From assembly GCF_948948975.1 (NCBI RefSeq), contig NZ_CARBVX010000013.1, positions 1 through 59,466 on the forward strand: a stretch of DNA of 59,466 nt, given 5' to 3'. The notes below the pieces were generated by a model. The model saw only the letters and a list, made by a program, of their open reading frames with translations. It was not told where the DNA came from and searched no databases. This stretch comes from an uncultured Lactobacillus sp. (GTDB lineage Bacteria; Bacillota; Bacilli; Lactobacillales; Lactobacillaceae). This document shows positions 41,301-48,123 of the stretch, piece after piece (position 1 is the first letter of the stretch; the number at the start of each line of letters is the position of its first letter). Both the position numbers and the translations under genes were made by a program.

Positions 41301-42976
41301 GTGAAAATAGTCGTGTCTACAATGGAGAAGCTATTAGTACCGCTGATCTTTACCAAGGTGGAGACATTAATGTTACGATCGTTGGAATTAATGATGATAA
41401 GATTACTTATACCCTAAAAGATGGAGATTACGATTGGAATGTATCTGATCCAACTAATGTTGGTACTTATATTTTGACTTTGAATAGTACTGGAATAAGT
41501 CACTTGCAAGAAGTTCTTACTGCAAAATATGGTGCTGGAAACGTAACTCTTGCAAATACTGCAGTAAGTGGCAGTGCTAAGTTCACAATTACTCCAGCTT
41601 CCATCATTATTTCAGGAAACGGTAGTCAAACAGGAACATACACAGGAAATCCACAAGTAGTAGATCCAGGAAACTTCCCAATTACGTTAACCCCAGAAGG
41701 TGATGGTCCAGTTCCAACAATTCCAGCTGGTACTTTAACAAGTAATGACTTTGTAGTTAAGGATAAAGATGGAAAAACTGTAGATCCAACCGATGTTGGA
41801 GACTACACAGTTTACTTAACCCCAGAAGGTGTTGAGAAACTTAAGAAGCTCAATCCAAACTACAACTGGCCAACCACAGAGCAAAATGTTGGTACTTTAA
41901 CTATTATTCCAGCTGTTATGGATATAACTTTATCAGGTAATGGTTCTAAAGTTTCTGATGGGCAACCAGCAAAAGTTGAGCTTTCAACATTGGTAGATAA
42001 CTTAACTGGTAACAATCTTAATAAAGATGGTTTAACACTGGATGACTTTAGCTGGAATACTCCAGATGGCAACGCTCCAAGGGAAGTGGGTAACTACACG
42101 ATTACTTTAAACGAAAACGGGTTGAAGAAACTTCAAGCTGATAATTTAAACTACACTGTTAATGTAAGTGGTGAATTTAAGTACACTATTACTGCTGTTC
42201 ATCAAAAGATTGAGTATGTTGATGGTAACGGCAATGTCATTAAGACTATCGAAAATATTGGTACGGCTTTATCTAACTATGGTGATAAAGTTGACTTTAA
42301 TGTAAAACAAAACGTTCCAAAAGATTACAAGTTGGTAGATTCTAATGTCTCAACCCAAATCACTATTGAAAATGGTGTAACTAAATTTTTAGTCGAACCT
42401 AATATTGTAACAACAACTGATACTAAGACGGTAACGAGAACAATTATTGTCGAAAACCCAGATGGAAGTGAGAACAAAGTTGTACAAACTGTAACCTTCA
42501 CTCGTCCTAAGTACACTGATCCAGTAAATGGTGAGGTAACTTACGGAGAATGGGATAAGAGTTCAGGTAACTGGAATAAGTACAGTGCACCAGAGATTCC
42601 AGGCTACACTTCAAATGAAGTACCAGAAGAATCAGTAACTCCAGCTACTGAGGATCAAATTGTAAGGATTGCTTATAGCAAACTACAAGAACCAGAAAAT
42701 CCTATTACTCCAACTAAGAATGAGAATAATAAGAAATCTGAGAAAGTATCACCAGTAAAATCACAAGTTTTAACTAATAAGACAAGTAAAATAAAGACTG
42801 TGAATACTGTACAAAGAACTATAAGAAAACAAGTACCAAGAAGCCAGATTAAGAAAAATAATCAAACATTGCCTCAAACAGGTGCTCACAAGGATATGCT
42901 CGCCATTATATCTGGAGCATTTGCAGTAGGAATTGGGTTATTTGGCTTAAGTACTAATCGAAAAAAGAAAAAATAA
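32399..42976 (+). CDS. Giant YSIRK/LPQTG surface adhesin with Mub-like and MBG-like repeats
   Basis: 3525 residues. The YSIRK-type signal (FGIRKLTIGACSVLL, 16-30) has probable cleavage near residue 48. A Ser/Thr/Asn/Lys-rich stretch runs to about 220, then a unique region to about 1150, the best candidate for a ligand-binding head. Two Mub-like modules follow (about 1336-1690, each with TxTRTITVxGLP and VDEVTGKVIGYVDPSDST). About 15 beta repeats of roughly 104 residues (1696-3264) have the pattern Y-x-G...PTNVGTYT of MBG-type domains. A last Mub-like module lies at 3266-3432, then the sortase motif LPQTG (3491-3495), a membrane helix and KKKK. It is anchored to peptidoglycan by sortase A. Binding to mucin or host glycans is inferred from the Mub resemblance. 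No frameshift was seen. Confidence 0.9.
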   Translation: MGMFFNRKDNDSKQRFGIRKLTIGACSVLLSTLILGIGTQEQNSKAQAATTETSNTASSTDLVDNHQNKNTYLSSSEVNETATKVNEKETSAGNEQQDSQSAVAQDKQSGEKVADVVTNNRSTVEDKSSNNTESSGITDNTKNTVNSDRAEVTNKEANTQTDSKKVTQKTSGQAVNDVNKNVAETTTDTKNTKVSSYTSNLDLKNIQENLEQQAKENNGKALDAKSVTSLLRSSDAANFQVLAALTENIAEADKIKANAAVTIPSTDGRYTLYISRNTWGNTTDGNQPTKVLLSGNVLSGDTVTISIPSYGIVGVNSPTIDANYGSASLKDMGNDKVVIYNFTTSGVINPIVTIPADNGYGAKPTPMQITQPTVKDITWTINGVEQTSAEFHIDVNPVWNPKFSLSKPNPNSTDQNALKKMIPNYESIYQLAINETNGVAPGQDYQNSLPYPSSKINSAVNYGTVITIPMPKGYVLDESATMQLNNFGDKTTITQEGNNVIITVPKGSGTQNWNSGPAYQLVGSYDIAMPENATTYTADAPITIVQKLNNDGSQTKTWTGPTVSQDFYGANDQIPLAQVPLYAKAAYGGNQLLNNGHKQIVAYFGATNESIASYSNYSSNFTFNFDESLGVTELKTPTIPGTSNYKYTITYADGATSEGRVNAGNTITGTGVITNIVVSPDNFERDQSTAVDLPTNNFANQTTASVNAFEAYGAVPDTVKPGTQLVANMTFTGTVQQGNVTRYLTSKIQVDQTVVSSANLTSSSGIFGYQSNNTATGQSNVGYLSVYAGGGQTNNIYEPIFYYVLPEWFSVYDFSTDYTKLPDFVPNTNNGVIGTPKLSVFTVPTEISGLSRQVVKIDYSGTGYNFLAGQGANNQIHLNTLPDGTNGTYQGIIYIVSPTTKLTNTAYNPNNTSNFAPSGITFNPDWVQGNTSNLYYVGANGFTINQVGGANTASVAQGNQNDILVDSGVSDLYGSNEMEYAVRLINGSGTKLTNVVAMVNLPQASDTSFTFQLNGRPVYNGEKTGYTFLYSTELGNLKSNNDPDGTKPDETGYVPADQVTDWSKIKSIIIKTSSLNNNDRSDRLIFTGIDPNLVNDAGKTGYISTGFYSDTTKPFISSLAVYNSSTVANKVKPANITITGEANINFKLQYTDENGQLQTINLPDLSTSYNLAQNNTMLTEQEAIELANKNAASSIPANYEIKSATLQSGGKTWQTDAPEGTPVFGGQVQYFYNNATVLLQAVPIQRTLTYQVIDENDPSNPVTIQPNTDLLNNGQAITGNQGSNVPPDATTAYDAVKNALEAKGYVISSKSSTVPTIFGPDNTALTIYVTHKTINVSTPDQWPSTSTDADKVSLSKTITRTITVEGLPTAVEGTTQTVTFTRTAVVDEVTGKVIGYVDPSDSTITITDGNDAWTSTNNQWDAFVPSNVPVGYSIKSITDANGNYANVTSTDGKLTGVAQTTVAPNESDVTVTITYQGNQVSNTITFIDTDDNNKQVGETITISGRVGETDNNLNLTVPEGYELANGASLPTSYTFEATNTPITIPLVHKHKTVGPNDTWPSTSTNADKVPLSETITRTITVSGLPTNVPSVEQNVNFTRTAIVDEVTGKVIGYVDPSDSTETITNGNAAWTSDNPTWSSWTNSTVPEGYYIESAKVGNTDYPTVTTNANGIITGLNSVDVTPKMSSITVNVVYNKVNLDLTINHDTIINTYNGSEQPVSPDIISEITHTVVSSNNNVPIQNIAQAIQDANLTSDDYSYTDSQGNVLTSTPTNAGNYRIILNQNGLDKLNKVAGGLTINYDPSKSYVNYTIEKAEASAELEGNNSKQYDGQSVTNVEVTKDGNIKVTANVPGTTQSAYQLQAGDYDWYSADGSTRLSSAPTNVGNYMIKLNSTGITNIKAHYGNSDNINWTDDAITGSATYEITKAAATISLTPDENKQTSSWTGNEISINPADFVPTITTDNGVTLTVPAGTLAVGDYTVTPSPVAPGTYQVSLTDSGIEKIKKAISTSENYVWNNTGNGVLEIVNAKANYQMSGSGETTYTGSAVELPIDQLKDAISSSNTVSGQDLVIPELDVNDFTWSSGTAPTNVGNYTIKLSETGINKIAAANPNYALTLGTNAFTYKINAAKASATVSGENSRTYNGKAISINDIYNGGTISVKITGLDDQEFTYTLQTGDYTWNVSDPTNVGTYTLTLNSTGIGHLQDLLNDKYGNGNVTIANSQVTGSAKYTIEKANANVTLSGNQDETYTAEEFTNSNIKVSDYKVTLSNGLEYKLVDGDLEFIPNQNPTNVGTYTVQLSDQGKKNIAAVQGENYEYSFNDTGVGSFNITKATPSASFTGQGEKTYDGTPISGYVPKVMITAPGKNDVTLVAGTDYVWTNDGQTFTTAPSDAGNYTVSLTSDGIGKIKAVNAANLDWSNVIISENAKYTITKAQATVNFAQPASQTVEYGKNDFDVNNFKPSISTNNHVTVNVPEGVSLSAQAGDFEFTNANGNTTTTVPTGLGTYTVTLSEAGFKKLQSQTNNYDWVNNAKGTYIVTKATDVSVTLIGNQEVIYTGNTFTNSDINVNDYQVTLENGQTYKLVAGDLEFGPSQDPTNAGAYKVQLSAQGKENIANVDSTHYSYNFDNTGTGNFEIQKATPSVEFKANAEKIFDGTSIALGDYKTQPSVTVTAPGNPTITLEAGDYVWIKDGVTYTTAPSNVGSYTIQLSESGKNKILQNSNNTENLDWANAKISGQGSYIITEANATANLSGNSSKTYDGNPVTTTEVNSKDGTVEVTITIPNSSETVTYKLQDGDYTWNTLNGDAPTDAGDYTFKLSPEALTNLQSAIDGKWGKGNVKITDSDLNGEANFTINKADITISGNGSQTGTYTGNPQVVDPNNFPITLTPEGDGPVPTIPAGTLTSNDFVVKDKDGKTVDPTDVGDYTVYLTPEGVEKLKKLNPNYNWPTTEEEVGKLVIKAAQASAIVSGENSRVYNGEAISTADLYQGGDINVTIVGINDDKITYTLKDGDYDWNVSDPTNVGTYILTLNSTGISHLQEVLTAKYGAGNVTLANTAVSGSAKFTITPASIIISGNGSQTGTYTGNPQVVDPGNFPITLTPEGDGPVPTIPAGTLTSNDFVVKDKDGKTVDPTDVGDYTVYLTPEGVEKLKKLNPNYNWPTTEQNVGTLTIIPAVMDITLSGNGSKVSDGQPAKVELSTLVDNLTGNNLNKDGLTLDDFSWNTPDGNAPREVGNYTITLNENGLKKLQADNLNYTVNVSGEFKYTITAVHQKIEYVDGNGNVIKTIENIGTALSNYGDKVDFNVKQNVPKDYKLVDSNVSTQITIENGVTKFLVEPNIVTTTDTKTVTRTIIVENPDGSENKVVQTVTFTRPKYTDPVNGEVTYGEWDKSSGNWNKYSAPEIPGYTSNEVPEESVTPATEDQIVRIAYSKLQEPENPITPTKNENNKKSEKVSPVKSQVLTNKTSKIKTVNTVQRTIRKQVPRSQIKKNNQTLPQTGAHKDMLAIISGAFAVGIGLFGLSTNRKKKK
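36410..37470 (+). repeat. Two tandem Mub-like modules in the adhesin
   Basis: DNA around 36554 (GTTGATGAAGTAACAGGTAA and onward through the codons for VIGYVDPSDST) recurs almost unchanged 651 bp later, at about 37205. The spacing equals 217 codons, one module. Flanking parts are much more divergent. Confidence 0.75.
37486..42190 (+). repeat. About 15 MBG-like repeats, roughly 312 bp each
   Basis: Each repeat opens with a segment like ASATVSGENSRTYNGKAI, where Tyr-x-Gly is conserved. It ends with a strand like DPTNVGTYTLTLNSTGI followed by 30-40 variable residues. Repeat boundaries run from VNLDLTINHDTI (37486) to the FKYTITAV segment near 42190. Confidence 0.8.
40973..41877 (+). repeat. Near-identical 269-bp duplication inside the repeat array
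   Basis: The segments 40973-41241 and 41609-41877 are identical except for a few bases (for example AATAAT versus GGAAAC after GATCCA). They are offset by 636 bp, two repeat units. The segment between them (41275-41600) resembles an earlier repeat near 38785-39095, so a two-domain block was probably duplicated recently. Confidence 0.9.
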
Positions 42977-43010
42977 AATTTGAATAATCTGGATAATTTC
43001 CAGAAATAAT

Positions 43011-43062
43011 AAACGCTGTTAAATCAAGGTTTAATAAAAACAAGATTTAGCAGCGTTTTTGT
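43011..43062 (+). terminator. First terminator after the adhesin
   Basis: AAACGCTGTTAAATC (43011-43025) pairs with GATTTAGCAGCGTTT (from 43044), followed by T. Confidence 0.88.
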
Positions 43063-43094
43063 TTAGTAACTATGTTTTAGATTGACATACTGTT

Positions 43095-43135
43095 GGGAAT
43101 TAAGTAGCTAAAAGTAGCTGCTTAATTCCTTTTTA
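43095..43135 (+). terminator. Second, tandem terminator after the adhesin
   Basis: GGAATTAAGTAGCTA (43096-43110) and TAGCTGCTTAATTCC (43115-43129) form a 15-bp stem with one G-T pair, followed by TTTTT. A TTGACA-like sequence precedes it at 43083-43088. Confidence 0.85.
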
Positions 43136-43189
43136 TTGTATTAGTTAAAGTTAAGTAGTTATTTTTAAACAACTAATTTAGAAATGACT

Positions 43190-43232
43190 AAAAAATCCTG
43201 TTGGTGAAATAGGGTAACTATTTACCAACAGG
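43190..43232 (-). terminator. Terminator of the APC transporter gene
   Basis: On the reverse strand CCTGTTGGT...CTATTTC-type inner arm...ACCAACAGG is followed by ATTTTTT. The outer stem resembles that of the terminator at 22481-22526. Confidence 0.87.
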
Positions 43233-43258
43233 AAAGAATATATTTATTTTACTAGAAA

Positions 43259-44920
43259 TTAGCTTTGATTCTCTGCAGCTGACTCATTCCGTTCATCCGC
43301 ATCAACTACTGTTTTTGATACTTGCTGATCAGGTTTATATGGGCGCTTAATTGGCATCCCCATTGGATTCTGTCCTTTAGACATTAATACAGTAGGAATG
43401 TTTGATGTAACTTTTTCAGGTTTCTTCAATCCTTCAATTTCCCACGTGAATGGAGCAAATTCGTTTTTTGGATTTACCCAATTTGGGTGTTTTTTAGAAA
43501 GAAGATAAAGGCCTAAACATGTAAGTAAAACAACAGCAACTAAAATTGCAATAACAATTACATAAGTTACTGGAGATCCAACTTCTGCCTTAACTTGTGC
43601 TGGTGGATAAAAGGCAAGAACTATACCGAAAACTGATGAAATAAGACCAACACCGGCAATAATCCAAGCACCTATCTTACCGCCAGGAACTTTAAATGAA
43701 CGAGGACGGTTAGGTTGTTGATAGCGTAAGCGTAAGAATGCCACAAACATTAGAATGTAGTAGAAAAGATATAGAACAGTTACACACTGTGTTAGTAAAA
43801 TTACAAATCCTTCTACGTTTGGAATTAATTTGAATAAATATGCAATAATAGTCATTCCAGCCATTTGAACATAAACTAGGCGAGCGGGCATCCCATGCTT
43901 ATTTTTCTTTTGTAACCATTTTGGTAAAAATCCACTGCCACCAGCTTGTGCAAGCATAACTGATGGAGCTGCTAGTTCAGTCACAGTAGAGGCAACTAAA
44001 TTGAAAAGTCCGACCCACATTAGAACTAGATACAACCAAGGAAAGGCGAAAGTTTCACCAAGAACTTTAAATACTGTAACTAATGAATATAAAACATTAA
44101 TTTGTTTTTCTGGAACGATCATTGCGATGATTACGGTACCTACTACGAAGATTAAGAATACCAAGATCAAAGTAATGAAGATTGAAGATACAAAGTCTTT
44201 TTCTGGATGCCTTAATTTTTTAATAAAGGCCGCATTTTCATCGATTCCAGTGTAAGAGAAGAACACACCGGCTGCGAGAGCTAAAGTGCTCATCCCGTTC
44301 CATTTTGGAATTAATTGTTTTGGTGCCATAGAAATAGCAGGTGTATGTCCCTGACACAACCAAACGATGGTTAAGATAATCATGATAGCTAATGGGATAA
44401 GGGTTCCAATTAAAACACCATACTTTGTAATGGTGGTAAAAGTTTTAACACCTCTATTAGCAATAATGGCCATAATCCAATATAAAATAATCCATCCAGT
44501 CATGATTAACACAACGTGGGTAGGATTTTGAGCAAAGGCAACTGCCTTGTTATACATTGGCGTGTAGAACAAAATAGTTGCAGCTGAACTCGGCATTCCC
44601 ATCCCGAAGTTAATCATTACCTGAAACCATAAAATCAACAGACAAGTTAATGCCCATCCTTTTCCTAAACCTTCGCCAACCCAGCGGAAAATACCACCAC
44701 GGTTGCTCCAGCCAGAGGCTAGCTCTGCAGCTACTAAGGCTGTAGGAATGAAGAAGCAAATAGCACCGATTGCAAAATAGGTAACTGACGATAAACCATA
44801 AAAGGCCTCTTGGACATCATTGCCTAAACCAGCGATAATCGCCACGTTCATTAGAGTTAGGGTCCATATGGAGATAAAGGCTTGTTTTTTAGCAGATCCT
44901 GCTTTATGAGAATTCTCCAT
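43259..44920 (-). CDS. APC-superfamily amino-acid antiporter (GadC-like)
   Basis: 553 residues with about 12 membrane helices and hydrophilic ends. SNRGGIFRWVGEGLG in the first third and the long C-terminal cytoplasmic tail (about 480-553) are typical of the glutamate/GABA antiporter group within the APC superfamily. Members exchange an amino acid for its decarboxylated product in acid resistance or for polyamine precursors. No decarboxylase gene is in the window, so the substrate pair is open. It starts at ATG 44920 behind AGGAGAAGAGAAGG. Confidence 0.85.
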   Translation of the reverse strand: MENSHKAGSAKKQAFISIWTLTLMNVAIIAGLGNDVQEAFYGLSSVTYFAIGAICFFIPTALVAAELASGWSNRGGIFRWVGEGLGKGWALTCLLILWFQVMINFGMGMPSSAATILFYTPMYNKAVAFAQNPTHVVLIMTGWIILYWIMAIIANRGVKTFTTITKYGVLIGTLIPLAIMIILTIVWLCQGHTPAISMAPKQLIPKWNGMSTLALAAGVFFSYTGIDENAAFIKKLRHPEKDFVSSIFITLILVFLIFVVGTVIIAMIVPEKQINVLYSLVTVFKVLGETFAFPWLYLVLMWVGLFNLVASTVTELAAPSVMLAQAGGSGFLPKWLQKKNKHGMPARLVYVQMAGMTIIAYLFKLIPNVEGFVILLTQCVTVLYLFYYILMFVAFLRLRYQQPNRPRSFKVPGGKIGAWIIAGVGLISSVFGIVLAFYPPAQVKAEVGSPVTYVIVIAILVAVVLLTCLGLYLLSKKHPNWVNPKNEFAPFTWEIEGLKKPEKVTSNIPTVLMSKGQNPMGMPIKRPYKPDQQVSKTVVDADERNESAAENQS

Positions 44921-45420
44921 TTTCCTTCTCTTCTCCTTTAAATATATACATATAGATAAATATCTACAACAAACAAAATCAATATGTTATTTATTAATCT
45001 GTTCATGCGTATAATAGTCTCATATTTCACAAAGTACAAATAAAATGACTTCAAAAAAAGAAGCAAGGTATGACAATGATGTAGATCATGATAATAGTAA
45101 TAATATAATAAATATTTTATATATTGTGAATATAAGCACAATATATAAAAGCAAGATTATAGTAATATAACTCCTAGTAGCCAACAGATGGATAACTTTT
45201 TAACTAAGTAATAAAAAATATTAGCTAGAAAAACTGAGCCTTAAAAATAACAATTTATATTATTTTCTTCTTTTATATACCTTTACTTAAATGCTTTTTA
45301 TTATAATGTAATATAGAGTATAAAATGGAAAATATAACACTAAATATAAAGAGATATGTGTATAAGAAATAAAGGATTGAAAGAGTAGAAGGTTCAATTC
45401 ACTTATCGAGGAGAAATTCA
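44921..45420. other. 500-bp divergent intergenic region before secY2
   Basis: Very AT-rich, no supported gene. It separates the reverse APC transporter from the forward accessory Sec operon. It contains a perfect 14-bp inverted repeat (45115-45150) and a TATAAT (45302-45307). No -35 gives good spacing, although TTTACT at 45282 is 14 bp away. Reverse frames in it (for example 44938-45141) are low-complexity and have no ribosome site. Confidence 0.6.
45115..45150. repeat. Perfect 14-bp inverted repeat upstream of secY2
   Basis: TTTTATATATTGTG (45115-45128) and CACAATATATAAAA (45137-45150) flank an 8-base spacer. It lacks a clean T-tract on either side, so it looks more like a regulator site or RNA structure than a terminator. 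Confidence 0.75.
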
Positions 45421-46614
45421 TTGGAAAAGAAAAATCTTTTAAATGTAGTAAAGAAAGTAAGTTTTAGTCTATTCATAGTAATAATTTATGTAATGGGATT
45501 ATATATTCCGCTTCCTTTTGCAGAAGTGACTAAACAGTATATGGAAGCTGTAAAAAATACTCCTATTTCAATTTTAGGAGCATTTAGTGGGGCCAATTTT
45601 ACACGGATATCTATTTTTTCAATCGGTCTGAATCCGTTAATGTTTTCGATGTTAATTATTCAGCTTCTAAGTTTTACTCATTCCTTTGGTTTTGATGCCT
45701 TATCACCAAAGCAAGTGCAGTACTTGATGCAATTTTTAACTATGATTATCACTATCATTCAAGCAGCACTATTAGTTTTTGCTTTTACTAATCGGCGAGA
45801 TGGATTAGAAGATTTTGAAATGATTCTGATATTAAGTGCTGGGTCTTGTTTAGTAGTTTGGCTTTGTTACCGAAATATGAAATATGGGGTCGGAGCAAGT
45901 GCACCAGTTATTTTAACAAGTATTCTTAATGGGGCTATTCCCAATATAATTAGTAATGTAAAGCTTCTTTTAACCATGAAATATGCATGGGTTTGGTTAG
46001 CAGCTTTAGCTATTTTTATTTTATTACTAATAAAATTTTGGCTCGCGTTTACTAAAGCCTACTATCCTTTAAAAGTAGTTAATCCTAGTCTCCCTGCTTC
46101 TAGTAATTTGATGACAGTACCATTAGGATTAAACATGGCTGCCATGATGATGTATATGGTAGGAATGGCTATTTTGACCCTTCCTTTAATGGTGGGAAGA
46201 TACTTTAGTTCTACGTCTTTGATCAATAATTGGGTATTTCAAGCTTCTTTTTCTGCAGTAATGGGAATATTGATTTTTTATTTCTTCACTTTTGTAAATT
46301 TCGATCCTAAAGAACAGGCCAAGAGTTTTCGAAATAATAACTACTATATTCCAAATATTGCTCCTGGACGTCCAACACAACAATATTTGAAACGGTTAAT
46401 ATGGATTATTGCCTTTCCAGGAGCCGTTTTAAATGCCTTCCAGCTTGTTTTTGGTTTATATGGAGCTAATTTTTTAGGTAATTATGCTGGCTTTGCTATT
46501 ATTCCAATGAATGTTGTTATGATTACAATGTTTATGGGAGGAATTAAAGATCAAATTGATACTATTTTATTCCCATATCGTTACGATCGTTTATTAAAGG
46601 ATGATAATCAATAA
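45421..46614 (+). CDS. secY2: Accessory Sec translocon channel SecY2
   Basis: 397-residue SecY paralogue, shorter than the housekeeping SecY (431), with about ten membrane helices. It forms the channel for glycosylated serine-rich repeat adhesins. Typical SecY pieces remain (FSIGLNPLMFSMLIIQL early, NIAPGRPTQQYLKRL late) but diverge from the copy at 13212. The start is TTG 45421 behind GAGGAGA. Its stop overlaps asp1 by one base. First gene of the accessory Sec operon. Confidence 0.93.
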   Translation: MEKKNLLNVVKKVSFSLFIVIIYVMGLYIPLPFAEVTKQYMEAVKNTPISILGAFSGANFTRISIFSIGLNPLMFSMLIIQLLSFTHSFGFDALSPKQVQYLMQFLTMIITIIQAALLVFAFTNRRDGLEDFEMILILSAGSCLVVWLCYRNMKYGVGASAPVILTSILNGAIPNIISNVKLLLTMKYAWVWLAALAIFILLLIKFWLAFTKAYYPLKVVNPSLPASSNLMTVPLGLNMAAMMMYMVGMAILTLPLMVGRYFSSTSLINNWVFQASFSAVMGILIFYFFTFVNFDPKEQAKSFRNNNYYIPNIAPGRPTQQYLKRLIWIIAFPGAVLNAFQLVFGLYGANFLGNYAGFAIIPMNVVMITMFMGGIKDQIDTILFPYRYDRLLKDDNQ

Positions 46615-48122
46615 TGAAATATTTTATTCCTGCATGGCACAAACAATATGATGACTGGTCAATTAATATTCCAAGTATTGAAAACTATGATGCAGCCGAA
46701 TATATGACTGTTTTAAAAAAATTTGACGAAGAAATTGGTCTGATAATTACAGACTATCAGCCTCAATTATTAAGTAAATTAAATCAAATCGCCTTTTTCC
46801 CTAATAGCCTATTTTCTGTATATGATTTTTTACAAGGAGTTCATGGATTTGAAAATAAGGTTCTAGAATTGGAAGATTTTAACTGGCCTAAAAATGCAAT
46901 TTTTGATTATGGTCCTTTCAGAACTTTAATTGTTTTAGAGAATCAACTATATGCGACAGTTTTCTATGATATTGATGGTCATATTTTAAGGATCGCTTAT
47001 CCTGAAAATGGTGAGCATAAAGCATTTATTTTGGGCATAGATAGTCGTGGTTTTATCTCTAATCAAGATGATGATGAAAAAACTATCTACTTTGATCCAT
47101 ACGGTAATTGGCGTTTAAAAAAAGACAAAAACACTGGCAAAATCACGGTTAATCCAGAAACCCACTTTTGTAAAAGAAGAGAATATGAAAATATTACAGA
47201 TTTGGTTGACGAGATTTTAAGTCGATACCTAAAAATCAATGTTAAGAATAATGATGAAATGATTGTAACAGTAGACGATGAGAGTAGTTTTAGTAATAAA
47301 ATTATTGGGCCGTATAAACCCTTATATTTAATTAATAGCCATCATCCCTATAGTAAAAAGATAGGTAGCCTAGCTAAGGCAAAAGTAATTGTAAGTAGCA
47401 ATGAAATTAAACAAAATCTAGAAAAAGATTATAAAGAACAGTTCGATATTTCAGTTATTCCTGTCTTTAATTCGGAATTTCGTCTTGGTCATAGTCAAAG
47501 ACAAAATATACAGGAAATTGGCTTCTTTGCGGAAAATGCAAATGACGAAGATATTCATCAAATTATTCAAAAGCTGTGTAACTATATCTTAAAAAATCCC
47601 GATAATTACAGCTTGAAAATATTTACATATGATTTTTGGAAAGCTGATCGTGTAAATAAAATTATTGAGCAAATAAAAAAAGAAAACAAAAACAGTTTTA
47701 TTATCGGAAAGTCAGAACAAGCAGAAAATGCTGCAATTGATGGACTTGATGATGAAGTTAGTTTACCAGAACTTGATGTTGCGCATACCCGTTTAACTAA
47801 TATTTCAGATGTATTAAGTAATTTAGATACGCTGAGACTTTTAATAAATTGGGGAAAAGCGGATGAATTAATGCAAATATCGGGTGTAAGTATTGGAATT
47901 CCACAAGTGCAAAACTTTTCTTCAGCTACTGTTGTGGATAATAAAAATGGACGAATTATAAAGAAAATAAGTGAGCTTTTACCTATAGTTGATGACTATT
48001 TAGTTAATTTAAATAGTTGGAATCAAACTGTCGTCTATAATGTGCAAGTAATGAATCAGTATTCAGAAGAAAAGATCATTGAGAAATGGAAAGAAGTATT
48101 TAAAGAGAGGAAAGCGGAGTAG
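46614..48122 (+). CDS. asp1: Accessory Sec system protein Asp1
   Basis: 502 residues. Asp1 forms a cytosolic complex with Asp2 and Asp3 that binds the glycosylated adhesin and hands it to SecA2. In streptococci it has a glycosyltransferase-like fold without activity. The start MKYFIPAWHKQYDDWS matches the Asp1 opening, and length is as expected. It is coupled to secY2 by TAATG. Confidence 0.9.
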   Translation: MKYFIPAWHKQYDDWSINIPSIENYDAAEYMTVLKKFDEEIGLIITDYQPQLLSKLNQIAFFPNSLFSVYDFLQGVHGFENKVLELEDFNWPKNAIFDYGPFRTLIVLENQLYATVFYDIDGHILRIAYPENGEHKAFILGIDSRGFISNQDDDEKTIYFDPYGNWRLKKDKNTGKITVNPETHFCKRREYENITDLVDEILSRYLKINVKNNDEMIVTVDDESSFSNKIIGPYKPLYLINSHHPYSKKIGSLAKAKVIVSSNEIKQNLEKDYKEQFDISVIPVFNSEFRLGHSQRQNIQEIGFFAENANDEDIHQIIQKLCNYILKNPDNYSLKIFTYDFWKADRVNKIIEQIKKENKNSFIIGKSEQAENAAIDGLDDEVSLPELDVAHTRLTNISDVLSNLDTLRLLINWGKADELMQISGVSIGIPQVQNFSSATVVDNKNGRIIKKISELLPIVDDYLVNLNSWNQTVVYNVQVMNQYSEEKIIEKWKEVFKERKAE

Positions 48123-48123
48123 A

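Noticed and set aside
44001..44255. Forward frame of 84 codons opposite the APC transporter
   Set aside because: Antisense to membrane-helix coding sequence; no ribosome site or family.
44938..45141. Reverse frame of 67 codons in the gap before secY2
   Set aside because: Low-complexity Tyr/Leu/Ile composition from AT-rich DNA; no ribosome site, and it crosses the palindrome at 45115.
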